A stretch of 64,000 nucleotides of DNA from assembly GCF_018139685.1 (NCBI RefSeq), contig NZ_JAGSPN010000001.1:372001-436000 (forward strand), read 5' to 3'. The notes beneath the pieces were generated by a model. The model made no database searches. It saw nothing but the letters and a program-made list of their open reading frames with translations, and was not told where the DNA came from. Source of the DNA: Cognatundibacterium luofuense. GTDB taxonomy: Bacteria > Pseudomonadota > Gammaproteobacteria > Burkholderiales > Burkholderiaceae_D. Numbering within the stretch: position 1 is the first letter of the stretch; each line of letters starts with the position of its first letter. The position numbers and the translations under genes are program-made. This document shows positions 19,158 to 28,028 of this stretch, piece by piece.

Positions 19158-19793
19158 ATGCAGTCGTATTTACTGAAGCCGGGCCAGACCAGTGAACTGT
19201 CACGTAAGCTTGCTTTGCTGGTATTGGGCTTGTTTGGCTGGAAAGTGTTTTATAAACCCTTACCCGGACCGCGTGGCGTCATCATCGTTTATCCGCATAC
19301 GTCCAACTGGGATTTTCCGATTGGCGTACTGGGAAAAATCGCGATCGGACAGCGTTTCCGCTTTATCGCCAAGTCGTCTTTGTTTGAAGGTGTGACCGGC
19401 GCATTGTTTGGCCCGTTTTTGCGCGCCATCGGCGGCTCACCGGTGGAGCGCGGAGTGTCTACCGGCGCGATCGGCAGGATTGCAGAGCAAATGCATAAGG
19501 CGGACTGGTACTGGCTGGCGCTGGCACCGGAAGGCACGCGCAGTTTACGCCCTTACTGGCGCAGCGGCTTCTATCACATTGCCCGCAACGCCAATGTACC
19601 GCTGGCCTGCGCTTATTTTGATTTCCGCAGAAAATGCATCAACCTGACGGATTATCTGACGTTGACCGGTGATCCGGACACCGATATGGCGGCAATTGCG
19701 GCTGTCTACAAAGATGTGCAGGGCTGTCGCCCTGCGCTGGCTGGCCCGATCAGACTGAAACCCGACGAAACTCAGGGCGGTAATCAGGCTTAA
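19158..19793 (+). CDS. lysophospholipid acyltransferase family protein (PlsC-like)
   Basis: 211 residues. The acyltransferase block I reads HTSNWDF (H-x4-D type) near residue 50, block II lies around FIAKSSLFEG, and block III is APEGTRS near residue 130. These enzymes transfer acyl groups to glycerol phosphate or related lipids; the exact acceptor is unknown. The gene converges on lptM with a 4-nt overlap of stop codons. It occupies the place where many relatives carry lysA next to lptM. Confidence 0.85.
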   Translation: MQSYLLKPGQTSELSRKLALLVLGLFGWKVFYKPLPGPRGVIIVYPHTSNWDFPIGVLGKIAIGQRFRFIAKSSLFEGVTGALFGPFLRAIGGSPVERGVSTGAIGRIAEQMHKADWYWLALAPEGTRSLRPYWRSGFYHIARNANVPLACAYFDFRRKCINLTDYLTLTGDPDTDMAAIAAVYKDVQGCRPALAGPIRLKPDETQGGNQA

Positions 19794-19945
19794 GGTTTGA
19801 CCGACTCGTCTTTCGCCGGCGCTTTAGCCGGTGCCGGAGAGGATGCCGGATGTGCGGCAGGTTTGTCCGGCATGTACAGCGGCCCTTTCTGGCCACAGGC
19901 GGACAACATCACAGTAAGCAGCAGAACAGAAAACAAGGTGCGCAT
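19790..19945 (-). CDS. lptM: LPS translocon maturation lipoprotein LptM
   Basis: 51 residues from the ATG at 19945. A signal peptide ends in the lipobox LSAC (Cys17), followed immediately by the family motif GQKGPLYMP and a Pro/Ala/Lys-rich tail. LptM (formerly YifL) assists oxidation and assembly of the LptD/LptE outer-membrane LPS translocon. It normally precedes lysA, which is absent here; cyaY lies divergently upstream as usual. The longer open frame to 20008 is not needed. Confidence 0.88.
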   Translation of the reverse strand: MRTLFSVLLLTVMLSACGQKGPLYMPDKPAAHPASSPAPAKAPAKDESVKP

Positions 19946-20006
19946 CGCAGAAATTCCGGAACGGTTAGAATGCTGATTTCTCAGTAAGAATTTCACGGAG
20001 TGTAGC

Positions 20007-20321
20007 ATGACTGAATCTGAATTCCATGATCTGGCGGAAGCCTGCCTGCGTCAGGTCGAAGAGATGTTTGAGCAAGCGTTTGAGCGCGATGAAATGGATG
20101 TTGAGTGCAGCCGCAGTGGCAATGTGCTGACCATCGAATTCGTGAATAACGGCAGCAAAATGATCGTCAACAGTCAGGCACCGATGCAGGAAATGTGGCT
20201 GGCTGCGCGCAGCGGTGGTTTTCACTACCGTTACGATGGTCAGCACTGGCTGAATACACGCGACGGCAGCGAATTTTTTGCCACTTTGTCCCGCCTCGCA
20301 GCGGAACAAAGCCGGGCATAA
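20007..20321 (+). CDS. cyaY: iron donor protein CyaY (frataxin)
   Basis: 104 residues of the frataxin fold: an acidic N-terminal helix (TESEFHDLAEACLRQVEEMFEQ) for iron binding, then LTIEFVNNGSKMIVNSQAPMQEMWLAARSGGFHY and a short C-terminal helix. It modulates iron supply to Fe-S cluster assembly. The ATG follows CACGGAG. It is divergent from lptM (61-nt gap) and convergent with mrcA. Confidence 0.96.
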   Translation: MTESEFHDLAEACLRQVEEMFEQAFERDEMDVECSRSGNVLTIEFVNNGSKMIVNSQAPMQEMWLAARSGGFHYRYDGQHWLNTRDGSEFFATLSRLAAEQSRA

Positions 20322-20334
20322 GCGCTGAGCGGCG

Positions 20335-22632
20335 CTATTCTTCAATCACTGGTGGCGCGCCCGGATCGAAAGTTCCGGGCTGATTTTCCACATAGTAATA
20401 ATCACCGTTAATTTGCACGATTCCCTGCGGTAACGGACGTTCTTCAATCGGAATGTCTTTCAGGGCTTTCTGCATGTAGCCTATCCAGATCGGCAACGCC
20501 AGACCACCACCGGTTTCGCGGTTACCCAGATTGCGCGGCTGATCGAAGCCTATCCATGCAATCCCGACCAGCTTTGCCTGATAGCCGGCAAACCATGCAT
20601 CGACGGAATCATTGGTCGTACCGGTTTTACCCGCGAGGTCTGTACGTTTCAGTACCATCGCTTTCGCTGCAGTGCCATAGCGCACGACGTCTTTCATCAT
20701 GCTATCCATCAGGAAAGCATTCCTCTCATCGATCACACGCGAGGCTTCGTTACCTGAGGTGTCCGGTTTGGCCTGCGCTAACACTTTGCCGCTGGCATCG
20801 GTGATTTTTGCAATCAGGTAAGGATTGATTTTGTAGCCACCGTTCGCGAACACGGCGTATGCACCGGCCAGTTGCAGCGGCGTAACAGCACCTGCACCCA
20901 GTGCCAGCGTCAGATAAGGCGGATTTTTTTCCGGCAGAAAGCCAAAGCGTGTCGTGTATTCCTGACCATATTTGGCACCGATTTTATGCAGGATACGAAT
21001 CGAAATCATGTTTTTCGATTTCGTCAGACCTTTACGCATGGTCATCGGACCTTCGTATTTGCCGTCGTAGTTTTTCGGTTCCCAGGCTTGTCCGCCGGTT
21101 TGCCCTGCATCGAAACTGATCGGTTCATCAGCAATCATGGTGGCTGGTGAGAAACCTTTTTCCAGCGACGCAGAGTAAATAAACGGTTTAAACGAAGAGC
21201 CTGGCTGACGCCATGCCTGAGTCACGTGGTTAAACTTGTTCAGGTTGTAGTCGAAACCGCCAACCAGTGCTTTGATCGCACCATCAGTGGTACTGGCAGC
21301 TACAAAAGCAGACTGCACTTCCGGCATTTGTGTGACGATCCAGTTTTTACCTTCCTGCATCACGCGAATGACAGCCCCGCGCTGAATACGTTTATTCGCC
21401 GGCGCTTTTGCTGACAGACTGCTGGCGGCAAAACTCAGACCAGCTTCTTCAATACGAATCTCTTCGCCGGATGCCAGAACAGCGCGCACCTGCTTTGGTG
21501 TCGCGTCCAGCACCATCGCAACCAGCAAGTCATCGCTGGCCGGATGTTCGGATAATTTCTTCTCGATCAGTTCTTCGGCAGCTTCTTTGTTCGCAGGCAG
21601 TTCCACAATGGCTTCAGGACCACGATAGCCATGACGTTTTTCATAATCCATCACACCGCGACGCAGCGATAAATACGCAGCATCCTGATCGGCTTTCGTG
21701 ATGGTGGTATACACGTTCAGGCCACGGGTATAAGTCTCTTCTTTGAACTGTTCATAGACCAGCTGGCGCGCCATCTCTGCCACGTATTCGGCATGTACGC
21801 CAAAATCACTGCTGTCAGTTTTGACCTGTAATTCTTCGGTACGAGCTTGTTCAAACTGTGCTTCAGAGATGTAGCCCAGTTGTTTCATGCGCTGCAGGAT
21901 GTATTGCTGACGCACAGTTGCCCGTTTCGGGTTGGCGACAGGGTTGTAGGCTGACGGCGCTTTCGGCAAGCCTGCCAGCATGGCAGCTTCGGCCAGCGTC
22001 ACATCTTTGAGTGCCTTGCCAAAATAAATCTGCGCTGCGGAAGAAAAGCCATATGCCCGCTGCCCCAGATAAATCTGATTCATGTAGACCTCAAGGATCT
22101 GATCCTTGGTCAGGTTTTGTTCAATTTTCCAGGCGAGCAGAATTTCGTAAATTTTCCGCTTGAATGTTTGCTCACTCGATAAAAAGAAATTACGGGCAAC
22201 CTGCTGGGTAATCGTTGATGCGCCTTGCTTCGCGCCGCCTGTCAGATTATGCAAAGCCGCGCGCAGGATTCCAAGATAATCTACGCCACCGTGCTCGTAG
22301 AAGCGATCATCTTCAATTGCCAGTACCGCTTTTTTCATCACATCAGGAATTTCCTGAAAACGTACGACGTTACGGCGTTCTTCACCGAACTCACCAATCA
22401 GTACGTGATCCGCCGTGTAAATGCGCAATGGCATTTTCGGGTTGTAACTGGTGATTGCGTCAATATCCGGCAGATTCGGATATGCCATAGTGAGAGCAAA
22501 CAGAATGATCAGAACCAGACTGGTCGCCAGACCGGTAACGATAACGGCGCCGCCGATTGCAATGCGTGCGGCGAGCGATCGTTTTTTGGGAGATGGCTGT
22601 TCTGTTTGCTGGGAAGAGTTATGTTCAGACAT
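20335..22632 (-). CDS. mrcA: penicillin-binding protein 1A (first paralog)
   Basis: 765 residues, a bifunctional peptidoglycan glycosyltransferase/transpeptidase anchored by one N-terminal helix (about 29-51). Glycosyltransferase motifs are EDDRFYEHGGVDY, GASTITQQVARNFFL and KRKIYEILLAWKIE. Transpeptidase motifs are SSFK in PGSSFKPFIYSA, SKN in LTKSKNMIS and KTGTT. An extra OB-like region lies between the two domains, as in other PBP1A. It is divergent from pilM, the classic proteobacterial arrangement. A second full-length paralog lies at 58110-60356. Confidence 0.95.
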   Translation of the reverse strand: MSEHNSSQQTEQPSPKKRSLAARIAIGGAVIVTGLATSLVLIILFALTMAYPNLPDIDAITSYNPKMPLRIYTADHVLIGEFGEERRNVVRFQEIPDVMKKAVLAIEDDRFYEHGGVDYLGILRAALHNLTGGAKQGASTITQQVARNFFLSSEQTFKRKIYEILLAWKIEQNLTKDQILEVYMNQIYLGQRAYGFSSAAQIYFGKALKDVTLAEAAMLAGLPKAPSAYNPVANPKRATVRQQYILQRMKQLGYISEAQFEQARTEELQVKTDSSDFGVHAEYVAEMARQLVYEQFKEETYTRGLNVYTTITKADQDAAYLSLRRGVMDYEKRHGYRGPEAIVELPANKEAAEELIEKKLSEHPASDDLLVAMVLDATPKQVRAVLASGEEIRIEEAGLSFAASSLSAKAPANKRIQRGAVIRVMQEGKNWIVTQMPEVQSAFVAASTTDGAIKALVGGFDYNLNKFNHVTQAWRQPGSSFKPFIYSASLEKGFSPATMIADEPISFDAGQTGGQAWEPKNYDGKYEGPMTMRKGLTKSKNMISIRILHKIGAKYGQEYTTRFGFLPEKNPPYLTLALGAGAVTPLQLAGAYAVFANGGYKINPYLIAKITDASGKVLAQAKPDTSGNEASRVIDERNAFLMDSMMKDVVRYGTAAKAMVLKRTDLAGKTGTTNDSVDAWFAGYQAKLVGIAWIGFDQPRNLGNRETGGGLALPIWIGYMQKALKDIPIEERPLPQGIVQINGDYYYVENQPGTFDPGAPPVIEE

Positions 22633-22936
22633 GAGTTTTCACAATATCAATCACAAACCGGATTATAACGGTTGTGCTTTGGGCTCAGACGGAAAACCCG
22701 TTAATCGGAATGACAGATGCAAAAAACTGAGTGGGGTATTGGCAACGAAGCGCGCAACGCTCGGGAGGAAATTCCTTTACCAAAGCAAGTGATATTGCTA
22801 GGATTTCATGTAGGGTAGGCCGACTGTATTTGTAATTGTTAGAAAATGCAGTCACTTTGTATGCAGTTGGTATTTTATAACGGTTTTTGTTTCAATTTGT
22901 AATAAGAACGCGTATGTCGTTCATGAGGGGATATTC
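22633..22936. promoter_or_regulatory. divergent mrcA / pilM promoter region
   Basis: 304 bp without a gene. On the minus strand a perfect -10 hexamer TATAAT (22662-22667) sits about 30 bp upstream of mrcA, but its -35 is poor. On the plus side the DNA before pilM is A/T-rich with several -10-like hexamers, none decisive. The pilM ribosome binding site GAGGGG is at 22925-22930. Confidence 0.45.
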
Positions 22937-24013
22937 TTGGCTTTCAATCTTGCTACCTTGCTTGGCAGAAAAAATCCGCCACTGATAGGCTTGGATATCA
23001 GCTCGTTCGATATCAAACTGGTTGAGTTGTCCGAGTCGGGCAACAAATCTTACCGGCTTGATCGTTATGCCTCTGAGCCTTTGCCAAAAGGCGCTGTGCT
23101 TGACGGTAATATCGAAAATATCGAACAAGTCGCAGACACCATTAAAAAATTGCTGAAAAAAAGCGGCGCCAGTGCGAAAAATGTTGCACTCGCCATGCCG
23201 GCATCTGCTGTTATTACCAAGAAAATTTATCTTCCCGCTGCGTTAAGTGAGCAGGCGCTGGAAGTGCAGGTAGAGTCAGAGGCCAGTCAGTACATTCCGT
23301 TTTCAATGGATGAAGTCAGTCTGGATTTCTCTGTCATTGGTCCTGCAGCTAATGAAGAAGATATGGAAGTTATGCTGGCAGCTTCACGTAAAGAAAAAGT
23401 CGAAGACAGGGTGGCAGTCGCAGAAGCCGCCGGTTTGACAGCGAAAGTGATGGATATTGAATCCTATGCCGCCAGAGCTGCTGCACAGCGTCTGATTGAT
23501 AAACAGGCAAATGAAGGACGTGATCAGGTATTCGCAGTATTTCAATTGGGAGCAAAGCGGACTTACGTCTACATCATCTTCAACGGTGAAGTGGTTTACG
23601 AGCGTGAGCAGCAGTTCGGCGGTAGTCAGCTTACTCAGGATATTGTCAGAAACTACGGCTTGTCGCAGGACGAAGCGGAAATTAAAAAGAAAAACGGCGA
23701 TTTGCCTGATAGCTACGAGATGGAATTACTTGAGCCATTCCTGGAAAATGCTGCGCTTGAAGTAACGCGCGCTATTCAATTTTTCTTCACTTCCACCCCT
23801 TATACACGTGTGGATCAGATTTTTCTCACAGGTGGTTGTGCTGTGCTTACCGGTCTTGCTGACATCGTTGCAGAACGTACGAAAATCTCTACTGCAGTTA
23901 TCAGCCCTTTCAAAGGCATGGAGCTGGCGCCGGGCGTTAATGAAAAAGCGCTTCGTAATGATGCTCCGGGATACGCGATAGCATGCGGACTCGCACTGCG
24001 GAGATTCGACTGA
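22937..24013 (+). CDS. pilM: type IV pilus inner-membrane platform protein PilM
   Basis: 358 residues, an actin/FtsA-like cytoplasmic ATP-binding protein that links PilN to the pilus motor. The phosphate-binding start reads LIGLDISSFDIKLVEL, and the second phosphate motif is IFLTGGCAVLTGL near residue 300. Translation begins at TTG 22937: GAGGGG lies 6 nt upstream and no ATG or GTG fits the family N-terminus (AFNLATLLGRK). Its stop overlaps the pilN ATG. First gene of pilMNOPQ. Confidence 0.96.
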   Translation: MAFNLATLLGRKNPPLIGLDISSFDIKLVELSESGNKSYRLDRYASEPLPKGAVLDGNIENIEQVADTIKKLLKKSGASAKNVALAMPASAVITKKIYLPAALSEQALEVQVESEASQYIPFSMDEVSLDFSVIGPAANEEDMEVMLAASRKEKVEDRVAVAEAAGLTAKVMDIESYAARAAAQRLIDKQANEGRDQVFAVFQLGAKRTYVYIIFNGEVVYEREQQFGGSQLTQDIVRNYGLSQDEAEIKKKNGDLPDSYEMELLEPFLENAALEVTRAIQFFFTSTPYTRVDQIFLTGGCAVLTGLADIVAERTKISTAVISPFKGMELAPGVNEKALRNDAPGYAIACGLALRRFD

Positions 24014-24636
24014 TGATTAAGATTAATCTTTTACCGCATCGCGAAGAAAAGCGTAAACAGCAGATTAAAGATTTTTATTCTTTGCTGCTGTTATCGGCAA
24101 TTGTCGGTGCGTTTGTTGTCATTGTGGTTGGCGCGTTGAAACAGCATGAAATTACCGTGCAGGATGAGCGTCTGGCTTTTATTAAGAAAGAGAACGCAAT
24201 CCTTGATGAAAAAATCAAGGAAATCGCTAACCTGAAACAGGAAATTGATGCATTGAAGGCGCGTCAGCAGGCTGTTGAAGATCTTCAGGGTGACCGAAAC
24301 CAGCCTGTCTTCCTTTTGCAGGAGCTGGTACGTCACACGCCTGAAGGTGTCTATTTACGCACTTTGAAACAAGAAGGCCAGCGCGTCACGATCAGTGGCT
24401 ATGCGCAGTCACAGGAGCGTGTTGCTGAATATATCCGTAATCTTGGCAGTCGATCTGAATGGATGTACAAACCTGACCTGATTGATATTCACTCAACAGG
24501 AATTGGTCAGGGGCGTGACGCACGTAAAGTTTCTGATTTCTCAGTTAATGTGGGAATCAAACGTCCGCGTGAGCGTGATGAAAGTGCGTCCTCCACGGCG
24601 GAAAATGTTCGCCCTGACAGTGCGAAGCCAAATTAA
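24013..24636 (+). CDS. pilN: type IV pilus assembly protein PilN
   Basis: 207 residues starting MIKINLLPHREEKRK, the conserved peptide that docks into PilM. One transmembrane helix (about 23-43) is followed by a coiled coil and a periplasmic ferredoxin-like domain. The ATG at 24013 overlaps the pilM stop (TGATG); a longer frame upstream is not used. It forms the inner-membrane alignment complex with PilO and PilP. The charged, serine-rich tail after about residue 185 varies in the family. Confidence 0.95.
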   Translation: MIKINLLPHREEKRKQQIKDFYSLLLLSAIVGAFVVIVVGALKQHEITVQDERLAFIKKENAILDEKIKEIANLKQEIDALKARQQAVEDLQGDRNQPVFLLQELVRHTPEGVYLRTLKQEGQRVTISGYAQSQERVAEYIRNLGSRSEWMYKPDLIDIHSTGIGQGRDARKVSDFSVNVGIKRPRERDESASSTAENVRPDSAKPN

Positions 24637-24662
24637 TACCGCATGGAATCGAGAGAGTCTGA

Positions 24663-25328
24663 ATGGCTGCGAAATTAAATTTAAACATCAATTTCAACGA
24701 ACTGGCGGACGATGTACGGTCGCAGTTCGCTGATACCAGTGGATTGCATCCTGGCTTATGGCCTGTCATTCCGCGTATGAGTGCAGCTGCAGGTGTTTTT
24801 GCTGTAGTTATGTTGCTGGGATGGTTCTTCTACTGGAGCGCACAGAATGAAGAGATTGAGCTGAAAATGGCTCAGGAAGTTCAACTGAAGCAAGAGTATC
24901 GCGACAAAATGCAAAAGGCGATTAATCTTGATGCTTTGAAAGATCAGCGTGCACTTGTGCAGCAGTATGTTTCCACGATGGAAAAGCAACTGCCAAGTAA
25001 GGCTGAGATGGATGCTTTATTGTCTGATATTAATCAGGCTGGTATTGGTCGTGGATTGCAGTTTGACTCCTTCAAACCAGGTACGCCAGTCGTTAAAGAC
25101 TATTACGCTGAATTGCCGATCGATGTGCGTTTGAGTGGCAGTTATCACGATCTGGGTGAATTCGTTGCTGATATCGCGAAACTTCCGCGTATTGTTACTT
25201 TGAATAACCTTGCAGTTTCAACCAATAAAGACGGAGGATTAACTCTTGAGGTTGTTGCAAAGACATTCAGGTATCTGGATAAGGATGAAGTGATGGCTCA
25301 GGCAAATCAGAAAAAGGCGAAGAAATGA
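24663..25328 (+). CDS. pilO: type IV pilus assembly protein PilO
   Basis: 221 residues with a short cytoplasmic segment, one transmembrane helix (about 41-60, AAAGVFAVVMLLGWFFYWSA), a coiled coil (about 62-110) and a ferredoxin-like periplasmic domain containing YYAELPIDVRLSGSYHDLGEFVADIAKLPRIV. It pairs with PilN. Its stop overlaps the pilP ATG (ATGA). Confidence 0.95.
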   Translation: MAAKLNLNINFNELADDVRSQFADTSGLHPGLWPVIPRMSAAAGVFAVVMLLGWFFYWSAQNEEIELKMAQEVQLKQEYRDKMQKAINLDALKDQRALVQQYVSTMEKQLPSKAEMDALLSDINQAGIGRGLQFDSFKPGTPVVKDYYAELPIDVRLSGSYHDLGEFVADIAKLPRIVTLNNLAVSTNKDGGLTLEVVAKTFRYLDKDEVMAQANQKKAKK

Positions 25329-25858
25329 GATCAAAACTGACAATGCTGTCCGTACTTGTCAGTACGCTTTGGCTTAGTGGCTGTGGGCAGGATGATTCGA
25401 CCGAACTGCGTGACTGGATGGAGTCCGTTAAAAAAGAGACGCGTCTTGTTGTGCCGAAACTGAATCCACCAAAAACCTACATGCCGGTTCCGTACGAGGT
25501 GAAGGCTGATATTGATCCCTTCAATCCCGAAAAACTGATGGCAGTGCTTGCAAGAATGAAAGATAACGGCGGACGTCTTAAGCCGAATATGGAAAGACCG
25601 AGAGAAGAATTGGAGTCTTTTCCGCTTGATACGCTGAAGATGGTCGGTTTGATTGAAAAGAATGGCCTGAAACTTGCGCTGATTCAGTCAGATAAGAAAG
25701 TGTATCAGGCAAAACTTGGTGGATACATAGGGCAAAATTTTGGGTTAATTGTCAAAATATCCGAGTCTGAGATACAGATTAAAGAGACGGTGCAGGATGC
25801 GGCCGGAGATTGGGTAGAACGTGAAGCTAAGCTTGAGTTGCAGGGGAGTCAAAAATGA
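25325..25858 (+). CDS. pilP: type IV pilus lipoprotein PilP
   Basis: 177 residues. The signal peptide ends in lipobox LSGC (Cys20). A flexible region with a Pro-rich segment follows (PKLNPPKTYMPVPYE), then a beta-sandwich C-terminal domain (about 85-175) containing LDTLKMVGLIEKNGLKLALIQ and VGGYIG-like LGGYIGQNFGLIVKI. It bridges PilN/PilO to the secretin PilQ. It overlaps pilO and pilQ by 4 nt each. Confidence 0.95.
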   Translation: MRSKLTMLSVLVSTLWLSGCGQDDSTELRDWMESVKKETRLVVPKLNPPKTYMPVPYEVKADIDPFNPEKLMAVLARMKDNGGRLKPNMERPREELESFPLDTLKMVGLIEKNGLKLALIQSDKKVYQAKLGGYIGQNFGLIVKISESEIQIKETVQDAAGDWVEREAKLELQGSQK

Positions 25859-28011
25859 CAGCGTTGATAAGTAAAATCAAAAGTGGCGCGATGTTTGTAA
25901 GAATCTGCCTGATTGCGTTGTGCGCACTTTGTTTGCCAGCACTTGCACAATCGAACAGTATTGAGTCCGTTGTTGCTAATCAGCAAGGTGCCAATATCGT
26001 CGTCAAAGTCGGTATGAAAAATCCGATTCAAAAAGCGCCTGTAGGATTTTCAATTAATAACCCTGCGCGAATTGCACTGGATTTCCATGACACACTGAAT
26101 GCCACCGGTAAAACGACTATTGATGTCAATATCGGTGATCTGCGTACGGTCAATCTGGTTGAGGCTGCGGGTCGTTCGCGCATGGTCTTTAATCTCAATA
26201 AAGCGCTCAATTACGCGACAACGATTGAGGGCAACAATCTGATCATTACGATTGACGGATCAGGTGGCGTTGCGACTGCAGTCAATTCTCAAGGTTTGCC
26301 AGCAAATCCTGAGCCTGTGAGTTTTGCTAACGGTAATAAACCTCAATTGCGCGATATTGATTTTCGTCGTGGCGTTGCAGGTGAAGGGCGAGTAGTTGTT
26401 GACTTACCTTTAACTCAGGTTGCTGTTGATGTTCGTCAGCAAGGACAGAAGATTTTTGTAACCTTCCTGAAAGTTGCCTTACCAGAAAAGTTACGCAAGC
26501 GATTAGATGTAGCGGACTTCGGATCGCCTGTGCAGATCGTTACGACCACACCGAACGGTGAAAATGTACAAATGGTCGTTGAGCCAAAAGGCTTATGGGA
26601 ACACAGTTCTTATCAGAGTGATACACAGTTTGTGTTAGAGGTACGTCCGATCAAAGAGGATCCTAATAAGCTGACTCAGGGAACCCAGGGCTATCGCGGT
26701 GAGCGTATCTCTTTTAATTTCCAAAATATTGAAGTACGTGCGATTCTGCAAATTATTGCTGAGGTCAGCGGCTTGAATATTATCGCCAGTGATACTGTAA
26801 CCGGCACCATTACTTTGCGTTTGAAAGACGTTCCTTGGGATCAGGCGCTGGATAATATTATGCAAATCAAGGGTCTTGATATGCGTAAAAACGGCAACGT
26901 GATGTGGGTCGCGCCGAAAGACGAGTTGTTGACGAAAGAAAAGCTGGAGCTGGAGCAAAAAGCGCAGATCGCTGAACTTGAACCATTGAAAACAGAAGCT
27001 TTTCAGCTGAATTATCAAAAGGCAGAGGCGTTCAAGCAAGTTTTCGGTGTTGATGGTGCGTCTACTAACCGTATTTTGTCGAAACGTGGCAGCGCGGTGA
27101 TTGAACCTCGGACTAATCAGTTATTTGTGACGGATATTCCTTCTAAGCTTGAAGAGGTGCGTAAACTGATCCAGAAAACGGATATCGCTTCTAAGCAGGT
27201 TTTGATTGAGGCGCGTATCGTTGAGGCGGATGATAAGTTCAGTAAAAACCTCGGCGCCAAACTCGGATTTACTGATATGCGAGGTCTTCGCGGCGGGGAT
27301 GCCGGATATCAGGTTTCCGGTAATCAGCGCGTGGCATTAACAGGTAATTATCTTGGTGTTGGTGAGCAGACTGGGCAGGCAAAGATAACTGATCAGAGTT
27401 TCGTACCTAATTCGCAATTTGTGAATTTGCCAGCAGCAGGTATTAATGGTTTGTCCCCAGGTAGTCTTGCCGTCAGTTTATTTTCATCTGCGGCTAATCG
27501 CTTCCTGAATCTTGAGTTGTCTGCACTTGAGGCGGATGGTAAGGGAAAGATTATCTCCAGTCCTCGTGTTGTGACAGCTGATCAGCTTAAAGCATCGATT
27601 GAGCAGGGTACCGAAATTCCATATCAGGTTGCAACAGCCAGCGGTGCGACATCAATTGTTTTCCGTAAGGCTTCATTGCGTCTCGAAGTTACGCCACAAA
27701 TTACACCTGACGGTAACGTTATTCTGGATGTTGATGTGCATAAAGACAGTGTTGGTCAGGAAACGCGGATGGGCTATGCCATTGATACCAAACAAGTCCG
27801 TACTATGGTACTGGTTGAGAATGGTGGCACGGTCGTTTTGGGTGGTATTTACCAGCAGACGGAACGTGATAACATGACAAAAATTCCATTTTTCGGAGAT
27901 TTGCCATTGTTCGGTAATTTATTCAAAAGCACTGGCAGAGTAAATGACAAGACCGAGCTGCTGATATTTATCACGCCAAAAATTATGGCTGACCGGTTTA
28001 GTATTAAGTAA
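25855..28011 (+). CDS. pilQ: type IV pilus secretin PilQ
   Basis: 718 residues, the outer-membrane secretin through which the pilus passes. After a signal peptide (about 1-32, ending LPALA) there are two AMIN domains for peptidoglycan binding (about 38-130 and 160-255), an STN/N0 domain beginning ISFNFQNIEVRAILQIIAEVSGLNI, an N1-type domain, and the secretin core with VLIEARIVEADD and the C-terminal signature VPFFGDLP-like IPFFGDLPLFGNLFKS. Last classical gene of pilMNOPQ; a lipoprotein gene follows after 17 nt. Confidence 0.96.
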   Translation: MTALISKIKSGAMFVRICLIALCALCLPALAQSNSIESVVANQQGANIVVKVGMKNPIQKAPVGFSINNPARIALDFHDTLNATGKTTIDVNIGDLRTVNLVEAAGRSRMVFNLNKALNYATTIEGNNLIITIDGSGGVATAVNSQGLPANPEPVSFANGNKPQLRDIDFRRGVAGEGRVVVDLPLTQVAVDVRQQGQKIFVTFLKVALPEKLRKRLDVADFGSPVQIVTTTPNGENVQMVVEPKGLWEHSSYQSDTQFVLEVRPIKEDPNKLTQGTQGYRGERISFNFQNIEVRAILQIIAEVSGLNIIASDTVTGTITLRLKDVPWDQALDNIMQIKGLDMRKNGNVMWVAPKDELLTKEKLELEQKAQIAELEPLKTEAFQLNYQKAEAFKQVFGVDGASTNRILSKRGSAVIEPRTNQLFVTDIPSKLEEVRKLIQKTDIASKQVLIEARIVEADDKFSKNLGAKLGFTDMRGLRGGDAGYQVSGNQRVALTGNYLGVGEQTGQAKITDQSFVPNSQFVNLPAAGINGLSPGSLAVSLFSSAANRFLNLELSALEADGKGKIISSPRVVTADQLKASIEQGTEIPYQVATASGATSIVFRKASLRLEVTPQITPDGNVILDVDVHKDSVGQETRMGYAIDTKQVRTMVLVENGGTVVLGGIYQQTERDNMTKIPFFGDLPLFGNLFKSTGRVNDKTELLIFITPKIMADRFSIK

Positions 28012-28028
28012 TAGGACAGGAAAATAAA

